In this document: positions 1 to 5,304 of the stretch, piece after piece
Layout: every line of letters starts with the position of its first letter
How positions within the stretch are numbered: position 1 is the stretch's first letter
NCBI GenBank assembly: GCA_003663565.1
Contig: QMTT01000081.1
Location: 1-5,304 of the forward strand
DNA from: Thermoplasmata archaeon
GTDB lineage: Archaea; Thermoplasmatota; B47-G6; B47-G6B; 47-G6
DNA length: 5,304 bases
Direction: 5' to 3'
Position numbers and translations under genes: made by a program
Notes under the pieces: generated by a model
What the model was told of the DNA's origin: nothing
Database searches by the model: none
The model's input: only the letters and a program-made list of their open reading frames with translations

Positions 1-105
1 GGATCTGACAGTGGAAGTGATGATAGCTATTGTAATTGTACACCAGGTACAACACTTGATACAGGTATTAGTTGTGAAACTTTCATAAGCAGGTACTGCC
101 AGTGA
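1..105 (+). CDS. 3' end of an unidentified upstream gene (partial)
   Basis: Frame 1 is open from the window edge to a TGA at 103-105 and gives 34 residues. The fragment starts Ser/Asp/Gly-rich and then has four cysteines (fragment residues 11, 13, 25 and 33), including a C-N-C pair. This differs sharply from the five downstream proteins, which have one cysteine between them. Codon use looks coding-like in frame 1, whereas frame 2 over the same bases gives an implausible Val/Ile-rich string and frame 3 is full of stops. The family cannot be recognised from so short a tail. One oddity is that frame 2 becomes coding-like from about base 89 and ends with TAA at 143-145, just before the palindrome. 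A one-base error or a +1 frameshift near 85-91 would therefore replace the last residues of this protein. Confidence 0.5.
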   Translation, partial: GSDSGSDDSYCNCTPGTTLDTGISCETFISRYCQ

Positions 106-145
106 AGAACTTGTTGACCACTCTCTTGACATGGATGAAAAATAA
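89..145 (+). other. Coding-like frame-2 stretch, possible alternative C-terminus of the upstream gene
   Basis: From base 89 frame 2 reads AGTASEELVDHSLDMDEK and then TAA. This is an acidic, ordinary-looking C-terminus with codons typical of the neighbouring genes (GCA, GGT, ACT, GAA, CTT, GTT, GAC). It has no start codon or ribosome binding site of its own, and the frame is closed by TAA at 86-88. It can therefore only be reached from frame 1 by skipping one base near 85-91. Its TAA lies five bases before the palindrome, matching the second palindrome copy, which lies three bases after the stop at 4012-4014. That parallel is the main reason to list it. A chance open stretch of 18 codons is also quite possible. 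Confidence 0.3.
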
Positions 146-146
146 T

Positions 147-165
147 ATCTGGTTCTCAGAACCAA
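147..165. repeat. Intergenic palindromic repeat, copy 1
   Basis: The sequence GGTTCTCAGAACC (151-163) is a perfect inverted repeat with six paired bases on each side of a central C. With its flanks, ATCTGGTTCTCAGAACCAA matches the second copy at 4014-4032 in 18 of 19 positions. It lies between the likely end of the upstream gene and the ribosome binding site of the 185-1357 gene. As single-stranded DNA or RNA it could form a five-pair stem with a three-base loop. No T-run follows, so it does not look like an intrinsic terminator. It could be a protein-binding operator, a phage promoter element, an RNA processing site or a recombination linker; the sequence alone does not decide. Confidence 0.8.
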
Positions 166-184
166 TAGTCGCTGAGGAAAGCAA

Positions 185-1357
185 ATGATAGTACCAATTG
201 CAGCTCTAGGAACAACAGTACTTGGAGGCGAAGGCCATGATCAGAGGGTAGAAGAAGCTAATGCAGCTGCTGAAACATCATACGAAAACTTATCAACAGG
301 CGGTGGAGATATGTCAAATGGAATGTCAGATTCAGTCAGTGAAGTTGGAGACAATGCTCCATTGGCAGCTCCAGGAACTTCAGGTATCGGTGGAGCTCTT
401 GATCCTGGACTTGGCGATGGAACTACAACTACCATCCCAACACTTGCAGACGAGGAAGGTGGAGCACTCGATCTTATAGGAGATGCAACGTCAGGTGCCA
501 AAACTTCTATGGATCAGGAACGACTTGGAGTATTGGATCCTATAACAGGAGAGAGATCTCCTGTCTCAAAGGATTACATTGCACCAACAGATGCAGAGCT
601 TGACACTGTACAAGATGCAAGTATGTACACCAATGCCGGAACAGATTCTGTCTCTGAGCAAATGGCTGCACTGCTCAACCCTGACAGTGCATACATGCAG
701 GCCATACAAACCAGATCTGATGAGCAAGCTCAGCGCTTTGGTGGCATGGGATCTTCCATGCACGGTGGAGCTTCAACCAGGGCAGCTATCGAGGGAAGCA
801 AAGATCTTGCAATGAAGGGCGCAGACATTGCCAGCAAATACAACCTCCAGGAACAATCCACTGAGAATGAGATTGGTAAGATTGCTGCAGAAGGTGAGAT
901 CAGCTCAGAGCTTATGAAGCAGAGAGATTCTCTCGAGCGTGAGCAGAAGAGACTCGACCAGGCATTCAGCATTGCAACCAAAGATATGGATATGCAAGGG
1001 CAGGCAGCTCTTGCTGAGTTGAATAACCAATGGAAGGTGGCTCAAGTTGATTCCCAACTCCGGCTTGAGGCCACTCTTAACGAGAAGCTTCAAGCTCAAG
1101 CCATTGATGCTGCAACAGTTGAGTCTGTTCGAATGGCATCAAAGGAAGTGATGAAGAACTACAACTATTCTGTCGAGCAGTTGCTTGGTAATACACAGTT
1201 TATGGAGCAAAAACCAGAGTCCATTGCACGAACTCTGAACAATATGTTAAACTCTGCAGTAGCAACTACGAAATTTCTTGCTGACTCCAGTGGAATAAAC
1301 ATGGATGTTTACATCGACGACTTACTTGCTGACTCAACTTGGGGCTCAGAAGGATAA
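185..1357 (+). CDS. Putative internal virion / structural protein, 390 aa, function unknown
   Basis: The ATG at 185 is preceded by GAGGA at 174-178 with six bases of spacing, and a frame-matched TGA at 173-175 rules out a longer form. Residues 30-150 are acidic, Gly/Ser/Thr-rich and probably disordered. They carry GGALD twice (69-73, 92-96), a related GVLD (115-118) and a duplicated SDSVSE/TDSVSE (48-53, 153-158). From about residue 160 to the end the protein is mostly helical. A helix (about 166-183) leads into the turn RFGGMGSSM (184-192), followed by long Glu/Gln/Lys/Ala-rich helices (200-350) likely to form coiled coils. There is no cysteine, clear membrane segment or enzymatic motif. It is the first gene of the block that follows the palindrome. 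A helix, RGG-SS turn, helix plan recalls phage internal virion proteins, but I recognise no specific family; a tail or neck protein is an alternative. Confidence 0.88.
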   Translation: MIVPIAALGTTVLGGEGHDQRVEEANAAAETSYENLSTGGGDMSNGMSDSVSEVGDNAPLAAPGTSGIGGALDPGLGDGTTTTIPTLADEEGGALDLIGDATSGAKTSMDQERLGVLDPITGERSPVSKDYIAPTDAELDTVQDASMYTNAGTDSVSEQMAALLNPDSAYMQAIQTRSDEQAQRFGGMGSSMHGGASTRAAIEGSKDLAMKGADIASKYNLQEQSTENEIGKIAAEGEISSELMKQRDSLEREQKRLDQAFSIATKDMDMQGQAALAELNNQWKVAQVDSQLRLEATLNEKLQAQAIDAATVESVRMASKEVMKNYNYSVEQLLGNTQFMEQKPESIARTLNNMLNSAVATTKFLADSSGINMDVYIDDLLADSTWGSEG

Positions 1358-1369
1358 AGGAGATTTACT

Positions 1370-2341
1370 ATGATTGAAATGATTGATGTAGGGGCAGTAC
1401 AAGGGGTAATCGGTGCAGCTATTGCAGCTGGTTGTGCAGTAATTGCACTATGGTCTTCAAAGCAAAACATCTTTGGCCTTGGGGAATTCCTCACCGCTGT
1501 TGTTATTGGTGCAATGATTGGAGCAGCAGTTGGTGGAATAGCTGCAGCTATTAGTGGAGGAAATATCCTTAAAGGGGTGCTATTCGGAGCAGTTGGTGGA
1601 GCTGTCACCGGCGCTCTATCTTTCGGAATAGGATCTGTAATGTCTTCCATGACTGCAGTTGGTGATGCCGGCTCAGTGGCAGGTGGTGGAGTTACAGCTA
1701 CAGCTTCGGAAGGATCTTTTATCATAGCTGATGCAGCAGGAACAACACTTGGTACAGCTGAAGCAGTAGTAGCCCCAGGCGGAGGAGTTGTAACAGCTGC
1801 ATCCAGTGGAGGTGGAGGATTCTGGGCAGGAATTGGTGACTCTCTTGGCCTTGCTGCAGGAGAAGGATCTGCAATAGCTGGTCAAGCTGGAGCCTCTGCA
1901 CTCAGTTCAGGGATTGGAGCAGTAGCTGACAGCTACCAAGCTGAACGTGCAGCAGATCGGATGGAAGATGAAGCTCAGAAGACCAGAGATTTCACTGCAT
2001 CTCAGGCAGAGTTGAACAGGCAGAATGCAATCGACCTTGCTAACACAAGGGGTGGGTACTCAGGTTCAAGTCTTCGAAGTACAGACGATATGATTCGCCT
2101 TGAAGAAGAGAACAGGAAGACTATTATTGAAGGGACTAAAGCAAAGACTGAAGGTGACATTGCATTAAACGAGCACACGTATGCTGAACAAGAGGCAGCA
2201 AGAAACCGTGTTTCAGCTTCAGGTGCAGCTCTCTCTGCAGGTGCGCCTTCAAAATCTGTATCCACCGAAACAGTTGCTGAAGTGAATGAAGCTTCTAAAG
2301 AACCATCGGCTCTTGATCAACAGGAATACGCCTTAGCATAA
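1370..2341 (+). CDS. Putative membrane-active internal virion (DNA-ejection-like) protein, 323 aa
   Basis: AAGGAG at 1357-1362 gives a strong ribosome binding site seven bases before the ATG, and the preceding gene ends 12 bp upstream. The N-terminal 90 residues are strongly hydrophobic, with three likely membrane-spanning helices (about 7-28, 39-62 and 66-90). The last two carry glycine zippers: Gly47, 51, 55 and Gly69, 73, 77, 81. A flexible Gly/Ala/Ser-rich stretch (95-150) and a further small-residue helix (151-187) follow. Then comes a charged helix (190-225) containing RAADRMEDEAQK (193-204), a turn RGGYSGSSL (227-235), another polar helix (240-283) and a disordered Ser/Ala tail. Hydrophobic segments followed by a helical hairpin resemble podovirus ejection proteins such as T7 gp14, which enter the host envelope. 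That is a resemblance in architecture, not a demonstrated homology. A holin is less likely because of the length and the long polar half. Confidence 0.88.
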   Translation: MIEMIDVGAVQGVIGAAIAAGCAVIALWSSKQNIFGLGEFLTAVVIGAMIGAAVGGIAAAISGGNILKGVLFGAVGGAVTGALSFGIGSVMSSMTAVGDAGSVAGGGVTATASEGSFIIADAAGTTLGTAEAVVAPGGGVVTAASSGGGGFWAGIGDSLGLAAGEGSAIAGQAGASALSSGIGAVADSYQAERAADRMEDEAQKTRDFTASQAELNRQNAIDLANTRGGYSGSSLRSTDDMIRLEEENRKTIIEGTKAKTEGDIALNEHTYAEQEAARNRVSASGAALSAGAPSKSVSTETVAEVNEASKEPSALDQQEYALA

Positions 2342-2350
2342 GGAGATAAG

Positions 2351-3298
2351 ATGCCACTCGATACAAGTGTAGGATATGAAACCCCGGTATCTGCTGGAAC
2401 CGGCGCTGATGCAGGTGTAGGAAGAGAGTTCGATGTTGATCGGATGAACAGGGAGAACTCTGCCCTTGCAAAACAACAGCAAGCTGCTCGAGGCCGGTAT
2501 CGAGATGAGTATGGTGCAGTTATCACCGACGATGTATACCAGGATCTTAATAAGAACCAAGAGGAATTTGATATCGCATCAACAACTGGGCGCAGAGACC
2601 TTGAAACTGCAAGGACAAACCTCAACACACAGTACGACCAAAGCATCGTTGACCTAAACAAGCTTCGCGATAAATCTCTTGGTGCTCTTCCAGATCGTCT
2701 GACTGCAGAGGGTGCATATAATACTTGGAGAGAAACGTGGCAGCCAGTCATCATTGTTAATGATCTGTGGCAATACTCTCACACCGAGTGGACTCCTAGA
2801 GAAGTCCTCCCTGCATTGCAGAAAGCTTTCAACGACAATGAAGCGTGGTCAAGTTTTCAAGGCCCAGGGGTAACACTTGAAGTCTCCGACTTGTCAAAGG
2901 AGGCTGGGCACACAGACCAAAATACGTTCCAAGTTCCTGAAGGAGCATTGCTCGTTAACAACAGGAGCCAAGGAAAGGAAACAGATCAGGCTTTCAACGA
3001 TATCAGGTCAGAAGCTACATCCGCTTTCTATGAGAATGCTGGCCCTCAGATAGCTGAGACGAATAGCAGCATCGACAGTGCAATGAGTACAATAAACTCA
3101 GCCTACACAGACAAGCTCAACGAGTACAACGAGTACAGAGCTGAGCAGCTTGGTAAGATCTCAGGAGAAGAAGAGTCCATCAACATGTTTATTAAAAACA
3201 GAGATAAAGATCTAAAAGGTCTCCGTGATTCCTTCACCGAACGTATGGCTAGGATAGAGAAATCAATAGGAGGGCTTACCCTCGGAGGTAGAAACTAA
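2351..3298 (+). CDS. Putative virion-associated coiled-coil protein, 315 aa, function unknown
   Basis: The ribosome binding site AAGGAG (2340-2345) overlaps the stop codon of the previous gene and sits five bases before the ATG, so translation of the two genes is probably coupled. Residues 1-30 are flexible and contain GADAGVGREFDVD (18-30), nearly repeated at the N-terminus of the 4055 gene. Residues 31-115 are highly charged and helical. Residues 120-205 look globular, with five tryptophans (126, 130, 140, 147, 166) and a strand-rich part near 171-203. Residues 210-305 return to a long helical region typical of a coiled coil, ending in a short Gly-rich tail. The protein has no cysteine, signal peptide or membrane segment. 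I do not recognise the family. Placement between a membrane-active candidate and a small helical protein suggests a virion component, by inference only. Confidence 0.88.
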   Translation: MPLDTSVGYETPVSAGTGADAGVGREFDVDRMNRENSALAKQQQAARGRYRDEYGAVITDDVYQDLNKNQEEFDIASTTGRRDLETARTNLNTQYDQSIVDLNKLRDKSLGALPDRLTAEGAYNTWRETWQPVIIVNDLWQYSHTEWTPREVLPALQKAFNDNEAWSSFQGPGVTLEVSDLSKEAGHTDQNTFQVPEGALLVNNRSQGKETDQAFNDIRSEATSAFYENAGPQIAETNSSIDSAMSTINSAYTDKLNEYNEYRAEQLGKISGEEESINMFIKNRDKDLKGLRDSFTERMARIEKSIGGLTLGGRN

Positions 3299-4014
3299 TG
3301 GCTAATATGCGAAGCATTAAAAGGGCTGCACAGAAGCCTGAGAAGAAACCTCAGGAGATGAAACTCCTTGGCCTGCTTGCAGGTAGAGGAACTAAGCAGA
3401 AGATGGATCAACTTGACAGCTATGTCGCCATGGTTATGAAGCTGATTCACAATGAGGAAGCTCGCCCTGCAGTCCTTGAAATGCTTAGAGCAGATCCGGA
3501 TCCAATGGTCAGTATCCCAGGAGCAGCTAATACAATCGGGACAAAGATCAGCAAGAGCATAACTGATAGAGGGGCTAAAGCTGCACAAGATGTAGAGATA
3601 GCCTCCTTCCAATTCATGGTCAACGATCTTGCACAACTTGCAGACTCCGAACAGATCTATGCTGAGCCGGTAGCCACTGAGGAAAAGATTGGTGGCCTAA
3701 TGCAAGCCTCTATGCAGAAATATATTGAGACCGGGCTTGCAAGCAGATCGATAGATCCTATCCAGCTGCAGCGTGAGACTGAGATGCTAATGAACGAGCA
3801 GCAGAAGGAAGTTGGAATGGGTTACGCCCCAGAAGGAATGCCAACTGAACCTACTACCCAAATGGCTGCTAACCAGGAGACCGATGCTGCAGTTTATAAA
3901 GAGAGGCAAAAGACTGAGGCAGCACAAGACCAAGTCTCTGCACTTGAGGGCCAACCAACTGAGACTATTCAGCCTGCAAATCCTCAACCTCCTCCAAATG
4001 TTGTAGCTCAGTAA
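3298..4014 (+). CDS. Putative small helical virion protein, 238 aa, function unknown
   Basis: The start codon overlaps the previous stop by one base (TAATG at 3296-3300), and GGAGGT at 3284-3289 sits eight bases upstream, the best ribosome binding site in the window. The N-terminus is basic (Arg5, Lys8, Arg9, Lys13, Lys16, Lys17). Residues 33-150 form a compact helical domain: a helix with LDSYVAMVMKLIHNEEARP (39-57), then a Leu/Met helix ending near DPDP, then helices around 76-117 and 125-148. Residues 170-238 are polar and probably disordered, rich in Gln, Pro and Thr, with a proline-rich end. The central domain resembles small helical proteins I associate with phage structural gene clusters, but I cannot name a family. 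There is no cysteine or enzymatic motif. It is the last gene before the second palindrome, which begins just after its stop. Confidence 0.88.
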   Translation: MANMRSIKRAAQKPEKKPQEMKLLGLLAGRGTKQKMDQLDSYVAMVMKLIHNEEARPAVLEMLRADPDPMVSIPGAANTIGTKISKSITDRGAKAAQDVEIASFQFMVNDLAQLADSEQIYAEPVATEEKIGGLMQASMQKYIETGLASRSIDPIQLQRETEMLMNEQQKEVGMGYAPEGMPTEPTTQMAANQETDAAVYKERQKTEAAQDQVSALEGQPTETIQPANPQPPPNVVAQ

Positions 4015-4032
4015 TCCGGTTCTCAGAACCAA
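4014..4032. repeat. Intergenic palindromic repeat, copy 2
   Basis: This is the second copy of the 13-bp palindrome GGTTCTCAGAACC (4018-4030), within a 19-base segment matching 147-165 at 18 positions. It starts three bases after the TAA of the 3298-4014 gene and about 25 bases before the ATG at 4055. It therefore fills much of the only other sizeable gap between genes in the window (4015-4054, 40 bases). The following bases (AAACTTAAAT) are A/T-rich but contain no T-run, so an intrinsic terminator is unlikely. Its position at a gene boundary, like copy 1, suggests it separates or starts transcription units. Confidence 0.8.
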
Positions 4033-4054
4033 ACTTAAATTCAGAGAGATTGAT

Positions 4055-5304
4055 ATGAGAGGAAACATACTTGACCGTAGAGCTGTAGAAGGGAACACTG
4101 CTCTCGACTCAGGAGCACCACTAGGGGTTGGACGAGACATAGAGTATGACTCTGACTTGGAAGAGCGCAGGGCTATGCAGGTTGAAGATGAGAAGAGAAA
4201 ACTAGCTGCAGATCCTGGTGGGTACACGCAACCATCTGCAGGGGCTGCAGGGGCTGGAAGGTTCAACCCGCTCAAAGGTGTAGCAGCCCTTGCTTCTGAT
4301 GAAGACAGAGCCTCTGCACAAGCTCAAGCAGAAGAGTACAGCGGTGATCCAGATGTCATAGTTGGATCCGCAACTGATCCAATGGGTGGTGCGCTCGACG
4401 AAGAGATAGGCTCCACAGCTTCAGACTCAGTTGAAGAAAATAATAATAAAGAGCCAGATCTTATTACAACCGCCTCTGCAGTGGCTCAATCGTCTGCACC
4501 AGATGCCACACCAGCTGAGCAAGATGCTGCAGCTATTGATATCATGGCAGCTCTGTTTGGTGAGGAAGAGGCGCCTGCCACCCAGACGAAACAATTTGAA
4601 GGTGACAAACCAAGCTGGCTTGGAGTAATCCTTTCCGGATTAACTACTGCAGCCGGTGTTGCACTTGATAGCCCCTCCATGGTTGCAGCCGGTGGCGGAG
4701 CTGCAACCAGCTATGCAAATACTTACGACAGCATGAGGAAATCTCTCTCTGATGAGCAGAGAGCTGCTCGGATGGATGATGCCAAATCTGACCGTGAGAA
4801 ATCCCTCAATAAGTCAAAGAGCAAGGCAGAGTTTGAGAACATGCTCAAGCTTGATAAAGCCAAGAAGATAATGGACAAGCAGGATTGGGCCGGCAAGCTT
4901 TCCACTATGAAGAAGCTTGGCCTGGCTGATAATGTCGTGAAGACTTTGGATGCTTACCATCAGATGGGATATACAGTTAAGGAATCCTTTGCAGAGATGA
5001 GCGGTAAATCCGGAGACAAGGACAAACCTAAGCGGGCAGGATCTGAGCTTGCTTACAAATCTTATCTTGCCAACTACGAAACCATGAAGGGTGATGAAGC
5101 TCTTGTTAAGAGGTACCTCGCTCAAACAGGGAACCCAGAGAAAGCTGATGCAGCGATGCAAGCTGATGCCTGGAATGCAGCCAACATGGATGTTGAGAGT
5201 GCCAACGTAGCAACAGGTGCAACAAGTGGAAAGAAGAAAGCTACTCTGGCCGGAGCCCTCGATGCTGGAAATATTCCCAGTGCAGATGACAGGCAGTCGA
5301 AGAA
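4055..5304 (+). CDS. Putative internal virion protein, at least 416 aa, 3' end outside the window (partial)
   Basis: Frame 2 is open from the ATG at 4055 to the window edge with no stop. The ribosome binding site is weak (AGAGAG at 4043-4048, six bases away), unlike the strong sites of the preceding genes. The N-terminus carries GAPLGVGRDIEYD (20-32), matching the N-terminus of the 2351 gene. Residues 50-185 are acidic, low in complexity and probably disordered, with GGALD (111-115) and SDSV (123-126) as in the 185 gene. Residues 188-220 form a hydrophobic Gly/Ala-rich hairpin, followed by a highly charged helix (225-275) with RAARMDDAK (236-244), matching the 1370 gene. The rest is Lys/Ala-rich and helical, with a short Lys/Gly linker near 317-328. 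No cysteine or catalytic motif is seen, although such a domain could lie beyond the window. A large ejection protein is plausible but unproven. Confidence 0.88.
   Translation, partial: MRGNILDRRAVEGNTALDSGAPLGVGRDIEYDSDLEERRAMQVEDEKRKLAADPGGYTQPSAGAAGAGRFNPLKGVAALASDEDRASAQAQAEEYSGDPDVIVGSATDPMGGALDEEIGSTASDSVEENNNKEPDLITTASAVAQSSAPDATPAEQDAAAIDIMAALFGEEEAPATQTKQFEGDKPSWLGVILSGLTTAAGVALDSPSMVAAGGGAATSYANTYDSMRKSLSDEQRAARMDDAKSDREKSLNKSKSKAEFENMLKLDKAKKIMDKQDWAGKLSTMKKLGLADNVVKTLDAYHQMGYTVKESFAEMSGKSGDKDKPKRAGSELAYKSYLANYETMKGDEALVKRYLAQTGNPEKADAAMQADAWNAANMDVESANVATGATSGKKKATLAGALDAGNIPSADDRQSK

Noticed and set aside
126..148. A possible sigma-70 promoter with TTGACA at 126-131 and TAATAT at 143-148
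   Set aside because: The spacing is only 11 bases instead of about 17, and no good -10 element lies at the right distance (around 149-154).
135..188. A 17-codon open frame whose TGA overlaps the ATG at 185
   Set aside because: It has no ribosome binding site, crosses the palindrome, and its composition is unremarkable; the overlap is probably chance.
185..229. A signal peptide at the N-terminus of the 390-aa protein
   Set aside because: The first 15 residues are mildly hydrophobic but lack a basic start, a long enough core and a clear cleavage site.
1309..1725. A 138-codon open frame on the minus strand, rich in Pro, Ala and Thr
   Set aside because: It is the antisense reading of the Gly/Ala-rich hydrophobic region of the 1370 gene and has no credible ribosome binding site or context.
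2317..2754. A 145-codon open frame on the minus strand
   Set aside because: It is fully opposite the end of one gene and the start of the next, both with strong ribosome binding sites; its Ser/Arg/Leu composition is that of a shadow.
4015..4054. Intrinsic terminator after the fourth gene
   Set aside because: The only stem is the palindrome, which allows at most five pairs with a three-base loop and is followed by AAACTTAAAT rather than a T-run.
3787..4275. A 162-codon open frame on the minus strand covering the gap between the fourth and fifth genes
   Set aside because: It lies opposite two well-supported genes, is low-complexity Ser/Leu-rich, and spans the palindrome; it is the expected antisense shadow of Gly/Ala/Gln-rich coding.

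Overview
The window looks like part of the late (virion structural) region of a tailed bacteriophage. Five genes lie on the + strand, tightly packed and each with its own ribosome binding site. There are no credible minus-strand genes, RNA genes, transposases or CRISPR repeats. GC content looks to be in the high 40s percent by eye. No terminase, portal, capsid or tail protein is recognisable, so neither host nor phage genus can be named. The phage assignment rests on gene layout and protein character and is an inference.

Layout: bases 1-105 carry the 3' end of a gene that starts outside the window; a second coding-like stretch in another frame (89-145) makes its true end uncertain. A short intergenic region holds a perfect 13-bp palindrome. 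Four genes follow: 185-1357 (390 aa), 1370-2341 (323 aa), 2351-3298 (315 aa) and 3298-4014 (238 aa). They are separated by 12 bp, 9 bp and a 1-bp overlap, as in one translationally linked operon. Directly after the fourth gene the same palindrome recurs (4018-4030), and a fifth gene starts at 4055 and runs off the window (at least 416 aa).

The five proteins are alike in style: rich in Ala, Gly, Ser, Glu and Gln, largely helical, with disordered acidic stretches, and almost without cysteine (one Cys in about 1,680 residues). The second has glycine-zipper membrane segments followed by a long polar helix, and the fifth has a shorter version of that plan. Short peptide motifs are shared pairwise between the genes: GGALD in genes 1 and 5, GVGR-(E/D) in genes 3 and 5, RAA-RM-(E/D)D in genes 2 and 5, and an RGG..SS turn in genes 1 and 2. 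The best working idea is a set of internal virion (DNA-ejection) proteins packaged in the head or neck and delivered with the genome. No enzymatic domain is visible, so the function of each protein stays open.

The most unusual items are the duplicated palindrome bracketing the four-gene block, the shared motifs that suggest a related or co-packaged protein set, and the near absence of cysteine.
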